Shown piece by piece: positions 8,807-17,588 of a stretch of DNA of 64,000 nt (position 1 is the stretch's first letter; each line of letters starts with the position of its first letter). Under the pieces are notes generated by a model that saw nothing but the letters and a program-made list of their open reading frames with translations, ran no database searches and was not told where the DNA came from. A program made the position numbers and the translations under genes. The stretch lies in the NCBI RefSeq assembly GCF_040892595.1, contig NZ_JBFRYB010000001.1, forward strand, positions 1,674,001-1,738,000, given 5' to 3'. The DNA comes from Zhongshania sp. R06B22 (GTDB lineage: Bacteria; Pseudomonadota; Gammaproteobacteria; Pseudomonadales; Spongiibacteraceae).

Positions 8807-8995
8807 GGTTCTCTCCGTTTTTTCAGGTTTAATGGTATAGCTCGGAGCCGGCAGCAGCAATGCTAATTATTAGTCTAGTTTGTGCTAATCTTGCTATCTA
8901 GATGTAAGTGCGTGATTAGTTGAAGCGCTGTGAGCTAAATAACGAGATAATAGAAGGCTGGCAGTGAATACCAAAAAAGCAGTGAAGGGAGTTTT

Positions 8996-9412
8996 ATGCT
9001 TAAAGTCGTTATCCGACTCTTAGTGTGCGGGGTGTTTTTTTTTGGTGGGATCGCTCATTTTTTACTTACAGACGACTTTGCTGGTATTGTGCCTCCGTTT
9101 TTACCCTGGCCGGTAGTGATTGTTTGGGTAACGGGTATTTTAGAACTGGCCTTGGTATTGGGTATCTTAATACCGAGCTCGCGCTTATTGACGGGTAAGT
9201 TAGCCGCTATTTATTGTGTATTGGTGCTTCCCGCTAATATTTACCAAGCGCTTAATGATGTGCCAATTTTTGGCAGCCCAGTTGCTCCAGAGCTTCTATG
9301 GCTGCGTATTCCGCTGCAATTTGTACTAATTGTGGCGATTTTATGGTCTACAGGTAATATTGGTAGGACATTGATCCAAAAGTCTACAGGCAGCGTAGAT
9401 GGCCTGAATTAA
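8996..9412 (+). CDS. DoxX-like integral membrane protein
   Basis: 138 residues with four predicted membrane helices. The pattern FGGIAHFLLTDDFAGIVPPFLPWP, then TGILELALVLGILIP, is typical of DoxX-type proteins. It is immediately upstream of the ECF sigma factor (9 bases) and is probably in the same transcript. Because such sigma/ChrR systems respond to singlet oxygen or peroxide stress, a membrane oxidative-stress role is possible but is only inferred from context. Confidence 0.8.
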   Translation: MLKVVIRLLVCGVFFFGGIAHFLLTDDFAGIVPPFLPWPVVIVWVTGILELALVLGILIPSSRLLTGKLAAIYCVLVLPANIYQALNDVPIFGSPVAPELLWLRIPLQFVLIVAILWSTGNIGRTLIQKSTGSVDGLN

Positions 9413-9421
9413 GGGGTTTTT

Positions 9422-9985
9422 ATGGCAGACAATGCCGCCAAGCAAGAACGTAATGGCGAGTTTTGGGCTGATTGCGTGACTCGTATTGCTGAGAGTCGAG
9501 ATAAAGACAGTTTTATGTTGGTGTTTGACCATTTTTCACCCAGAGTCAATGCGTATTTACTGGGTCAAGGAGCGGCATCATCGATAGCAGAAGATCTCGC
9601 ACAAGAGGCGCTATTGGCCTTGTGGAATAAGGCGCACCTTTATCATCGCGAAAAAGCTGCCGTCAGTACGTGGTTATTTCGGGTGGCGAGAAATCTGTGG
9701 ATAGATAAATTACGTAAGCAGAGAGGTATTGCTTACGAGACAGATGACAACTTGGAAGAGACGGTTGATGCCGATGTTCGCCTCAACGCGGACGGAGATC
9801 GACTCAAAGCGGTACTAGATACTTTGCCGGTGAATCAGGCCCAAGTAGTTTACAAGTCGTACTACGAGGGCAAAAGTCACAGTGAAATTGCACAAGAGAC
9901 TGGGATGCCCCTCGGTAGCGTAAAATCAAGTTTGCGGTTGGCGATAAAAGCTTTCCGTCAGCATTTTGGAGAAGGTGGCGTATGA
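9422..9985 (+). CDS. rpoE: ECF RNA polymerase sigma factor, RpoE/ChrR type
   Basis: 187 residues. Sigma region 2 is visible as LAQEALLALWNKAHLYHREKAAVSTWLFRVARNLWIDKLRK. Region 4 is visible as LPVNQAQVVYKSYYEGKSHSEIAQETGMPLGSVKSSLRLAIKAF, which carries the HTH that reads the -35 element. The last four bases overlap the start of the anti-sigma gene (ATGA at 9982-9985), so translation is coupled. This matches the ECF subgroup held by a zinc/cupin ChrR anti-sigma and released by singlet oxygen in Rhodobacter. The inducing signal here is inferred. Confidence 0.93.
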   Translation: MADNAAKQERNGEFWADCVTRIAESRDKDSFMLVFDHFSPRVNAYLLGQGAASSIAEDLAQEALLALWNKAHLYHREKAAVSTWLFRVARNLWIDKLRKQRGIAYETDDNLEETVDADVRLNADGDRLKAVLDTLPVNQAQVVYKSYYEGKSHSEIAQETGMPLGSVKSSLRLAIKAFRQHFGEGGV

Positions 9986-10686
9986 GCCGAATAGAACATC
10001 ATCCCAAGGACGATACTTTGTACAGTTATGCTGCAGGCTCTCTGCCAGCGGCGCTGGCACTGGTCGTGGGGTGCCATTTACAATTTTGTCCGCAGTGTCG
10101 GTCTCAAGTTCGTTCCGGCGAAAGCTTGGGCGGTACTTTAATGTCGGCCTTATCGCCTCAAGCGCTGTCTGAAAGAGCAAGATCGAATGTCCTGCAAAGA
10201 TTAGAAATGCAGGAGGTTCATGCGGATACCCAAGTGCTAACCCACACCGATGAGATCGAGATTGTATCTTCCTTAGCCGGCGGTAAAAATACGGGTGCGC
10301 GTGGTTCAATGCCCGTTTTGTTGCAGAAGGTTCTGGAAGAGAAAGACTTTGACGCGCTGCCATGGAAGAGAACAATAGCGCCAGGCTTAAAGCAAATTGT
10401 TGTGGATTGTGGTGAAGGCCGAGCGCGTTTGTTACGGATTGCTGCCGGTCGTAAAATGCCGGCTCACAGCCATAGCGGTAGCGAGTTAACCCTGATTCTC
10501 AGCGGCGGTTATAGCGATGCGCTTGGACAGTTTAATGCTGGTGATGTGGCAGACTTAGAGGGTAGCACAGAGCACCAGCCGGTGGCAGATAGTGATAGGG
10601 ATTGTATTTGCTTGGCGGGTATGGATGCACCGTTAGCGTTTAAAGGCTTGGTAGCAAGATTGATTCAGCCCTTAGTAGGTTTGTAG
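9982..10686 (+). CDS. chrR: ChrR-type zinc/cupin anti-sigma factor
   Basis: 234 residues in two domains. The N-terminal zinc anti-sigma domain has H6/H7, H32, C36 and C39 (CHLQFCPQC), almost the same positions as the zinc ligands of Rhodobacter ChrR. The C-terminal cupin keeps H162-x-H164-x3-E168 and H198, the second metal site linked to signal sensing. It overlaps the sigma gene by four bases. Known ChrR proteins bind the sigma factor in the cytoplasm and are lost on singlet-oxygen stress. All metal ligands being intact argues that this one is functional. Confidence 0.93.
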   Translation: MSRIEHHPKDDTLYSYAAGSLPAALALVVGCHLQFCPQCRSQVRSGESLGGTLMSALSPQALSERARSNVLQRLEMQEVHADTQVLTHTDEIEIVSSLAGGKNTGARGSMPVLLQKVLEEKDFDALPWKRTIAPGLKQIVVDCGEGRARLLRIAAGRKMPAHSHSGSELTLILSGGYSDALGQFNAGDVADLEGSTEHQPVADSDRDCICLAGMDAPLAFKGLVARLIQPLVGL

Positions 10687-10720
10687 ACTTGAACTAGGTA
10701 GTTATTTTTAGTAAAAACGT

Positions 10721-10762
10721 AGATACAAAAAAAGGCAGCCTAAGCTGCCTTTTTTTGTATCT
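10721..10762. terminator. bidirectional rho-independent terminator
   Basis: A perfect 19-bp inverted repeat (10721-10739 with 10744-10762) has a 4-base CTAA loop. The GGCAGC/GCTGCC core is flanked by A7 on the left and T7 on the right. It therefore works for both strands: the end of the doxX-like/sigma/chrR transcript and the end of the convergent TonB receptor gene. Confidence 0.93.
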
Positions 10763-10769
10763 GACGTTA

Positions 10770-13310
10770 TTAGTATTGGTAGATTAGGTCGATGCCATAA
10801 GCTCTAGGATCTCCCCAAATGACTGTCCGGTCACTGTGTGGAAGATTGTCGACCGCAGTAATTTCAAACTCTTCATCTGTCAGGTTTTTACCCCATAGAC
10901 CAATATAGAGTGTGCCGTATTTACTGACCGGGATTTCACTGAAGCTGATGCGGCCGTTAACTAGGCCGTATTCACCAATGTATGTGTTTTTCGCATTGGC
11001 GGCTCTCACGCCACCGCGACGCTTGTCCATATAGTTGTAGCTTAAGTTAAGCGCAAGCTGACCCCATTCGTATTGCCCTACCGTGTAGTCAGCTGCTGCC
11101 GTATAAGACTGGCCGGGAGCCGAGTAGAAGCCGAAGCTATCGGTGAGATCGTTGCCGAACTCGTCTAGGGCTTTAGTCACCTCGGCATCCAAAAATGCAT
11201 AATTCAGCATTAGCATAAGGTCTTCGGTGGCCATGAAGGTGATGTCGGTTTCAAAACCGCGCATTTCAGCTTCACCGGCGTTGGTGACTTTGGTGTCTGC
11301 CACGGTGCCGCCAAGTATAAAGTTAAGCTGAATGTCGGTGTATTCGCTAAAGAAGATATTAGCGTTGATACGCAGGCGGCGATCCATCAGTTCGCTTTTT
11401 ATGCCGGCTTCCAAAGAGGCAACGCGTTCTTCATCAAAGCCATCTGCAAACCCGAAGCCGTAGACATTGCCATCTGGCGCAGCCACTGCGGTGTCGTCGC
11501 CTTTGCCGGGAGTGCCAGCTGCAAAGCCAGTGCTGCCGCGCTGCGGATCACGGGTGTTAAAACCACCAGACTTATAGGCTTGAATGAATTTACCGTAGAG
11601 ATTTATGTCGTCGGTCAGGTCGAACTCTGTGATGAAGCTAAATGAGGTGTCATCAAAATCCTTTTCGCCAGATACATTGTCAAAACTACGGTCGCCGGGA
11701 AGTAGAAATCCGACTTGCTCAAGTACCGGTGACAGCGCGCTAAGGTTTTCGGTGTCGATTGCCTGACCGAGACTTCTTAGCTCAAGGTAGGTCTTGTCGG
11801 TTTGATTCTTCAGTGCTTGACGAGAATCGGCCGAGTAGCGAGCGCCAAAGGTTAGGTGCAGACGTTTGTCGAGCAAATCCGGTGTCCATGTGAATTGACC
11901 AAAGACAGCCTTGGCTTCATTTTTAATGTCATAGCGCTGAGACAGCATATTCACCAGATGGACGTCGCCGGCGCCGATGAGCACGCCGCCGAGTATTTCA
12001 CCTAGTAAGGGGATAGGGATAATGCCATTACTGATTCTAGAGCTGAACTGGTGATGCAGTGGCGAGTTATTCTCAGTGGCTTCTTCTTCAAAGTAATAGG
12101 CGCCTAAGATGTAATCTACGCTGTCATTAAATAGCGAGCCGCTCAGTTGGAACTCATGGGAAAATTGCTCTTGGGTTATGACGGGAATCACCAAGGGTAG
12201 GCAGTCAGAACCGGTTTCCGCTGCGACTGACGGACCACAGTACGCGTTTGAGTCAACGCGGTAATCTTCTGAGCCCAGGCCGCCACCTAAGTCGGCGTAG
12301 GACGCATCGGTGAGTTCGCGGTAAGCGCCAATGTATTTAAACTGTACGTTCTCAAAGTCTTTGGTAAGGATGAATGAGTGGCCTTCGATGTCGGTAGTGG
12401 AGGCCTCAAAGTTCCTTGCCGTCGCCATGCTGCTGAATCTATCTTCACTGTGCTTTGATTCGCTTACCGCAAATTCGCGAATAGGCTCGGCTTGGCCTTT
12501 ATTCTGGATTGCGGGGTTAATAGACTGGTACATATAGTTGTAGTATTCAAAGCTTGAATTGTCGTAGGCATAGTCTAGCGACATGCTGTCGGTGATATCC
12601 CAACGCAGATCTATGCGGTAACCATCCACTTCTTTGTCACCGAAGTCGCCACCGGGGCCAGTATTTTCTATAAAGCCGTCAGACTGGGTGGTGAGGTAGG
12701 CCACTTTGGCGGCAAGGGTATCGCCGAGCGGAATGTTTGCGGATGTTTTTGATGTAAACAGACCGCGGTTACCCACGGTAAATTTTTGCTTTAACTCAAA
12801 GGCGTCGGTCGTGGGGCGCTTGGTGATTAGATTTATAGCGCCGCCGGTGGTATTGCGCCCGTACAGTGTGCCCTGTGGTCCCCGCAGGACCTCTATTCGC
12901 TGGAGTTCTGCAACGTCTAGCGCGGTGCCGGTTGAGCGAGCAATATAAACACCATCAACGTAAATGCCGACTGGTGGATCTTGTGTCACCTGTACGTCGG
13001 CAATACCGATACCGCGTATAAAAATCCGCAGGGTCGCATTGTTAATAGGGAAGGGCTCGATAGTCAAACTAGGTACTTTAGAGCCGATATCGCCGAGATT
13101 GCTAATACCGTCAATTTCTAAGCGTTCTTCACCAAAGGCGGTTAGCGATATTGGTGTGTCTTGTAGCGACTCGGCTTTTTTCTGGGCGGTTACAATCACT
13201 TCTTCTAGAGCGAAGCTGGATTTTTTAACTTCTGTCTGAGAAAAGGCTGGGTTGCTCATCACGACCGAAAATGCACACAGTCCCGATACTATAGGCGTTA
13301 ATTTTTTCAC
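10770..13310 (-). CDS. TonB-dependent outer-membrane receptor
   Basis: 846 residues. A Sec signal peptide (cleavage after PAFSQ region, about residue 25) is followed by a TonB-box-like EEVIVTAQKKAESLQDTPIS and the plug (RGIGIADVQVTQDPPVGIYVDGVYIARS; VLRGPQGTLYGRNTTGGAINLITKRP). A long beta-barrel follows and ends in the aromatic residue Y (DLIYQY). This subgroup (EEVIVTAQ, QDTPISLTAF) is abundant in marine and hydrocarbon-degrading proteobacteria and imports varied substrates. The ligand cannot be read from sequence. There is no adjacent TonB/ExbBD. It shares its terminator with chrR. Confidence 0.95.
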   Translation of the reverse strand: MKKLTPIVSGLCAFSVVMSNPAFSQTEVKKSSFALEEVIVTAQKKAESLQDTPISLTAFGEERLEIDGISNLGDIGSKVPSLTIEPFPINNATLRIFIRGIGIADVQVTQDPPVGIYVDGVYIARSTGTALDVAELQRIEVLRGPQGTLYGRNTTGGAINLITKRPTTDAFELKQKFTVGNRGLFTSKTSANIPLGDTLAAKVAYLTTQSDGFIENTGPGGDFGDKEVDGYRIDLRWDITDSMSLDYAYDNSSFEYYNYMYQSINPAIQNKGQAEPIREFAVSESKHSEDRFSSMATARNFEASTTDIEGHSFILTKDFENVQFKYIGAYRELTDASYADLGGGLGSEDYRVDSNAYCGPSVAAETGSDCLPLVIPVITQEQFSHEFQLSGSLFNDSVDYILGAYYFEEEATENNSPLHHQFSSRISNGIIPIPLLGEILGGVLIGAGDVHLVNMLSQRYDIKNEAKAVFGQFTWTPDLLDKRLHLTFGARYSADSRQALKNQTDKTYLELRSLGQAIDTENLSALSPVLEQVGFLLPGDRSFDNVSGEKDFDDTSFSFITEFDLTDDINLYGKFIQAYKSGGFNTRDPQRGSTGFAAGTPGKGDDTAVAAPDGNVYGFGFADGFDEERVASLEAGIKSELMDRRLRINANIFFSEYTDIQLNFILGGTVADTKVTNAGEAEMRGFETDITFMATEDLMLMLNYAFLDAEVTKALDEFGNDLTDSFGFYSAPGQSYTAAADYTVGQYEWGQLALNLSYNYMDKRRGGVRAANAKNTYIGEYGLVNGRISFSEIPVSKYGTLYIGLWGKNLTDEEFEITAVDNLPHSDRTVIWGDPRAYGIDLIYQY

Positions 13311-13501
13311 GTAGGCGCTCCGTTCCAGATCATTATTGTTATGTAATGTAGGGCATTAGTTAGAACATATTAACCATTTAAAGATAACGCAGGCATAATC
13401 CGCTTGAAGTAGTTCCGCGTTAACGCGTTTACTGCCGAGTGTTTAGCTCATTATGGTATATTGTTGATTTCTAATATGCGTTATTTTTGGGTTATGCTTT
13501 T

Positions 13502-13544
13502 GCGCATATATGGGTAGTTTGCCACTCTTCTTTAATATATGCGC
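13502..13544. repeat. inverted repeat in the region upstream of the TonB receptor gene
   Basis: GCGCATATAT at 13502-13511 is the exact reverse complement of ATATATGCGC at 13535-13544, with 23 bases between. A related direct copy, TAATATGCGTTATTTT, starts at 13472 and matches TAATATATGCGCTATTTT at 13533. The block sits in the AT-rich 267-base gap between the receptor start and the hydrolase stop. It could be an operator or a weak structural element. Confidence 0.4.
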
Positions 13545-13577
13545 TATTTTATTGATCTTATTTTGTGATCCTGTTCT

Positions 13578-14345
13578 CTAATTCTTGCTTGTAACGCTCG
13601 CGTTTCCACCCTGCGGTCTGGCGAGTATCTCCGCAATGATCCTGTAGGCATCGCGATTCACAGCAAAGCCGATATGGCTTGAATTGATGGCAATGTTATA
13701 GGTGTTCTCTGCGGTCAATTTGGCGATTTGGGGAGATACAATGCCATCAACAGGGCTGTATATAACAGTTGTTGGTACTGTGCGCTTGCCATTATTAGTC
13801 ATAGACCAGGTATCGGTGCTCTGCGATTCATCTGCCTGAGTGCCGCGATTTAGCCGTTTTAAGACATTCCATGCAGCGGTTCCACGTGGGTCGCCGTAGG
13901 GGGTGCCGAGGGTAATGACTTGGCGGATCAAATCTGGATGGCTTTGAGCAAGTAGGTTGGCATAGTTGCCTCCCAGGCTCCAGCCAACCAAACTTACTTT
14001 TTGCGCAGTTTTATCGCATATTTCGCTAATATTCTGGCTTAGACGGAGAAGAATGCCGGCTTGAAAATCGTTCATTTCTTCTAAGCTAGTGATACGTGTC
14101 GGCGGGATATTGCGGCCTAGACTCCAGCCATGGGCTTGGTAATTTCGACTCTTAAGGAAATATCTAAGTGGGGCCATACAGCCATCGGCGCCAGCATAAC
14201 CGGGGAGTGTCATCACTGCGTGGCCGTCGCCTTTGGGGGTGTTGAGCAGTGAGGCAGCGCTAAACGCAAGCTGAGTGGCTTCTGCTCCGGCGCGCCAGAT
14301 CTCGCTTAGCGAGTGCATAAGTGGTGGTGGGGCTATATTGTCCAC
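13578..14345 (-). CDS. alpha/beta hydrolase, lipase-like
   Basis: 255 residues. A nucleophile elbow G-W-S123-L-G-G, an acid D200 in SPVDGIVSP and H224 in NSSHIGF give a complete Ser-Asp-His triad. The oxyanion region is TLPGYAGADGCMAPLRYFLKSRNYQAHGW. This arrangement is like lipases/PGAP1-type esterases. There is no signal peptide, so it is probably cytoplasmic. It is a single gene between the receptor and the diguanylate cyclase. The substrate is unknown. Confidence 0.85.
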   Translation of the reverse strand: MDNIAPPPLMHSLSEIWRAGAEATQLAFSAASLLNTPKGDGHAVMTLPGYAGADGCMAPLRYFLKSRNYQAHGWSLGRNIPPTRITSLEEMNDFQAGILLRLSQNISEICDKTAQKVSLVGWSLGGNYANLLAQSHPDLIRQVITLGTPYGDPRGTAAWNVLKRLNRGTQADESQSTDTWSMTNNGKRTVPTTVIYSPVDGIVSPQIAKLTAENTYNIAINSSHIGFAVNRDAYRIIAEILARPQGGNASVTSKN

Positions 14346-14426
14346 AGTTTATGGTTTCCGTGTTTAATTTTATTATTCTACGCTCTCGACGCCGTACGGA
14401 TTTTGGTCGAGGGTAGTTTTGATAAC

Positions 14427-15317
14427 TTACTCTGAACAGATAATACGATTCCGCCCGGTTTGCTTCGCGGTATAAAGCGCCTTGTCTGCACGTTCGAAGA
14501 AGGCGCTTTGGTTGGCGTCGCGATGGCGATCAAACTGAGCGATACCAATACTCACGGTTAAATTAATTTGCACATCATCACTGACGACGGTCGGCTGAAA
14601 TTGGATTGCGGAGCGGATGCGTTCCGCGACGCCCCAAGCCTCATTTTGGTCGGTGGCCGGCAGTAGGATGACAAACTCTTCCCCGCCATAGCGACCCACT
14701 TGATCGTACTCGCGAAGATTTATGTTTAAAATATAAACAACGTGCTTAAGGGCGACATCGCCGGCGGAGTGCCCATAGGTATCATTGACCTTTTTGAAAT
14801 GATCAATATCTAAGATCATGAGGGAGAAAGTTGTGTGCTTACGTGTGGCTTCAGCAATGCTGTGGGAGAACAGCTCGTCGATCATGCGTCTGTTCCAGCA
14901 CTGGGTGAGAGCGTCACGCGATGCTAGCTGGTTGAGTGTTTGTTCTAAGCGAACGATACGACTGCCGGCAGCGATCCGCACTTTAAGTACTCGGTGGTCA
15001 AAAGGCTTGCTGAGGAAGTCGTCGGCGCCTGCTTCCATTGCCTCGATTATGGCCTCATTACCCTCTTTACCCGTAAGCATGAGGATGTAAAAGAATTGGC
15101 CATCTTCTCGTTTACGGATGGTCTTGCATAACTCCGGCCCGCTCATGCCAGGCATTGACCAGTCAATTATGAGTAAGTGCGGCGTGGTGTCTGTAGCAAG
15201 CCTCTGGAGGGCATTCTCAGCATTTTCTGCGACAATGGGTATAAAGCCCCATTCCTCCAGAGCAGCGCAGAGTGCAAGGCGTGTGATCGCATCATCGTCG
15301 ACAATTAGCACATCCAT
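14427..15317 (-). CDS. response regulator with diguanylate cyclase output (REC-GGDEF)
   Basis: 296 residues. The receiver domain (1-120) has acidic residues DDD near position 7-9, the phospho-acceptor D52 in IDWSMPG and K104 in SKPF. The GGDEF domain (about 130-294) has an active-site G-G-E-E-F at 211-215 and an intact inhibitory I-site R202-x-x-D205 five residues before it. It should make c-di-GMP under control of phosphorylation and product inhibition. It follows the Hpt gene by seven bases on the same strand, so the two are one operon. The phosphodonor kinase is not adjacent; CheA or a distant hybrid kinase may serve. Confidence 0.95.
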   Translation of the reverse strand: MDVLIVDDDAITRLALCAALEEWGFIPIVAENAENALQRLATDTTPHLLIIDWSMPGMSGPELCKTIRKREDGQFFYILMLTGKEGNEAIIEAMEAGADDFLSKPFDHRVLKVRIAAGSRIVRLEQTLNQLASRDALTQCWNRRMIDELFSHSIAEATRKHTTFSLMILDIDHFKKVNDTYGHSAGDVALKHVVYILNINLREYDQVGRYGGEEFVILLPATDQNEAWGVAERIRSAIQFQPTVVSDDVQINLTVSIGIAQFDRHRDANQSAFFERADKALYTAKQTGRNRIICSE

Positions 15318-15324
15318 AGAATGT

Positions 15325-15675
15325 CTATATACCTGCCATTTCTGTTAGCTCAACAATCATAGTGTCTAGTTTTAGTTTTGCCGCATTCCAGTCGTTGCCC
15401 CAGTCACTCAGCGTAACAACAGGTGATTCATTTTCTGCGGCCGACGATTCGAGACGCGAGAACTCTTGATAGTAGCTGCTGGTCACAAAATTCCCCAGTG
15501 CACTCTTTAAACGGTGGACTGCGATCGATAATGTTTTGCGATCAGCTTGCTGATATGCCTGCTCAATGTTGCTGATCATATCAGGTAGTTCCTTGAGAAA
15601 CAGTTGTGATATCGACACCAGTAGTTTGCTGTTGCCCCGAGTGATGTCCCTAACTCGGTCTTGGTCTAGAATCAT
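15325..15675 (-). CDS. stand-alone Hpt phosphotransfer protein
   Basis: 116 residues, a four-helix Hpt domain with the phosphorylated His54 in AVHRLKSALGNF. Such proteins relay phosphate between a hybrid kinase and a response regulator. It is transcribed just before the REC-GGDEF gene, which is the obvious acceptor. No hybrid kinase is present in the window, and neighbouring CheA has its own Hpt domain. The donor is therefore unresolved. Confidence 0.88.
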   Translation of the reverse strand: MILDQDRVRDITRGNSKLLVSISQLFLKELPDMISNIEQAYQQADRKTLSIAVHRLKSALGNFVTSSYYQEFSRLESSAAENESPVVTLSDWGNDWNAAKLKLDTMIVELTEMAGI

Positions 15676-15902
15676 ATCACCGCTGCCTCTGTCAGCACGT
15701 TTGAATGAAGGCGCATTGTGTTTGTTTAGCCTGCACTGGGATTATCTAATGATAATACACCTTTCGCATAGCGTAGTGGCTCAGGATAGACTAAGTGGGG
15801 AAATTAATGGCCCGATGCGGAGATATGTGATGCGGAAGCACATTCTCCGTACAGCTGAGCGCTAAATTAAGCACTAGGTCACCGAAATAAGGCAGAGAGT
15901 GT

Positions 15903-16061
15903 TTAGGCGCTTAACGCTGTTGCGCTTAGTAGCAATGCGACGATGAGTGCGATAGCAGGTAGTGGCCCCATGCTGATTTGCGCTGCTGCCCCAGATGCGC
16001 CAATCAATACGACGTTGGCCGCAACCGGAATACCGATACTAATTGCTTTGGAATTTGCCAT
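15903..16061 (-). CDS. small hydrophobic membrane protein
   Basis: 52 residues from the ATG at 16061, which has GAAGGG upstream. The frame extends further to 16112 but without a better start. The product is Ala/Ile/Leu-rich, with two likely membrane helices (about 7-27 and 31-50) joined by a short QISMGPLP turn. I do not recognise a family. The size and composition are like many small inner-membrane proteins. It may also be a chance frame. Confidence 0.4.
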   Translation of the reverse strand: MANSKAISIGIPVAANVVLIGASGAAAQISMGPLPAIALIVALLLSATALSA

Positions 16062-16242
16062 TTTGTTGCCCTTCTTCACTGTAAAGAGATGCTGGGTATA
16101 CGTGGTAACCAAATATCTAGATTATGAGAAGTAGTATAGGGAAAAAATGCCGAGCTTCGATCCGAGCTTATACCTATTAATAGGAGCAATGTGCATATGT
16201 TTATAGCGTCCCGCTTAGCTTGGGCTTCATTGTCATAGTGGA

Positions 16243-17058
16243 TTGTTGTTGGATTATATTAGGCGAATCTTGCGCGTGTTTGAGTTGAATTCAGTTTACT
16301 CCCTTAGTCCAGCATTTGCTGCTTTATTGGTCCTTATTGGGCTTGTCGCCGGCGTTATTAATACCTTGGCTGGAGGTGGCTCAAATCTGACATTGCCGGC
16401 TTTAATGCTGATGGGCCTGCCGGCTGATGTCGCCAATGCTACCAATCGACTGGGAGTGCTTATGCAATCCCTCGCTGCGGCCAAAGATTTTGATAGGCGC
16501 GGACAGCTAGTGCGTCATGATCTTTGGAATATTTTGAAGCCAACCTTGCTGGGATCTTTGCTAGGAGCAGTTATCGCTGCATTTGCTCCTAGTGAGTGGC
16601 TCAAGCCCGCACTTTTAATGGCCATGGTTTCTATGGCGCTACTTATATTGATTCGCCCAAGCATCATTGCGCCGCCACTGGGAACCGAAGCATTGGCAAT
16701 GGCTGATTCGCCAAATTCGGCTTGGACGCTGTTCTTTGCTGGCGTATACGGAGGCTTCGTGCAGGCAGGCGTGGGCTTCATTCTCATTGCCGCGCTTGCC
16801 GGAAGTTTGCGCTACGATTTAGTTAAAACTAATGCCATAAAGATGGTGTGCACTGCGGCGCTAACAATGGCGGCTTTAGCTGTTTTTATCTGGCAGGGAT
16901 TGGTGGCCTGGGTGCCAGGGATGATACTTGCTGTGGGCACTGTGGTGGGGGCGAAAATTGGGGTGCGTATAGCGATAACGGCAAGCCCCGCGGGTCTTAA
17001 ATGGTTTTTATTTATTATGACCGTCATGGCCAGTGCCGCGGCATTGTTAAAGGATTAA
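16243..17058 (+). CDS. TauE/SafE family membrane transporter
   Basis: About 260-271 residues with around eight membrane helices. The N-terminal half has AGVINTLAGGGSNLTLPALMLMGLPADVANATNRL, the TauE/SafE signature. The second half repeats the fold (YGGFVQAGVGFILIAALAG, KTNAIKM). The family exports sulfite, sulfonates or related organic anions, and the substrate here is unknown. The start is uncertain: the frame opens at a TTG (16243) without a clear ribosome site, and a later start near residue 12-17 is also possible. An AGGAG further upstream belongs to a 13-codon frame that stops early. Confidence 0.85.
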   Translation: MLLDYIRRILRVFELNSVYSLSPAFAALLVLIGLVAGVINTLAGGGSNLTLPALMLMGLPADVANATNRLGVLMQSLAAAKDFDRRGQLVRHDLWNILKPTLLGSLLGAVIAAFAPSEWLKPALLMAMVSMALLILIRPSIIAPPLGTEALAMADSPNSAWTLFFAGVYGGFVQAGVGFILIAALAGSLRYDLVKTNAIKMVCTAALTMAALAVFIWQGLVAWVPGMILAVGTVVGAKIGVRIAITASPAGLKWFLFIMTVMASAAALLKD

Positions 17059-17212
17059 TGACGACGGTCAGTACAATTACGAATATCTAGTCGAACGTCG
17101 AATTAGTTTACTGCAATTAAGAAACTTGCCGGTGGCACGGCCGTTACTTTCAAGCGGCTGTCATGCCTTATTGCAATTTAAGCCCATTAGAATAACAGGG
17201 TGAGACTAATTT

Positions 17213-17587
17213 ATGGCTAGCATACTTGCCGTTGATGATTCTCCTTCCATGCGTCAGCTGGTGTCCATGACATTGCGCAAGGCAGGACATGAAGTTCATT
17301 CCGCTGAAGACGGAACGGACGCTTTAAGCTTCGCGAAAGAGCAGGGGGTAGATGTTGTCCTTACCGATATCCACATGCCTAATATGGATGGAATTACGCT
17401 GACAGCTGAGCTCAGGCGTCTGCCCTCCTACCGATTTACCCCAATTTTAATGCTCACTACAGAGTCGTCACCTGACATGAAAATGCGCGGCAAAGACGCT
17501 GGCGCAACAGGTTGGATCGTGAAACCGTTTGATGCCGATGCTTTGCTGCGAATTCTCGATCGTGTTTTAGAACCGAAAAGGAGCTGA
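17213..17587 (+). CDS. cheY: chemotaxis response regulator, CheY-like
   Basis: 124 residues, a single receiver domain. DD at 8-9, phospho-acceptor D52 in LTDIHMPNMDG, T in LTTESS and K in VKPF are all present. It opens the cheA operon, with its stop two bases before the cheA start. It is either the flagellar-motor CheY or an alternative phosphate sink for CheA. A second cheY lies at 22819. Confidence 0.93.
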   Translation: MASILAVDDSPSMRQLVSMTLRKAGHEVHSAEDGTDALSFAKEQGVDVVLTDIHMPNMDGITLTAELRRLPSYRFTPILMLTTESSPDMKMRGKDAGATGWIVKPFDADALLRILDRVLEPKRS

Positions 17588-17588
17588 T

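Noticed and set aside
16197..16238. 13-codon frame with AGGAG upstream of the TauE/SafE-like gene
   Set aside because: It could be a leader peptide, but it has no regulatory codons or attenuator hairpin. It is too short to support.
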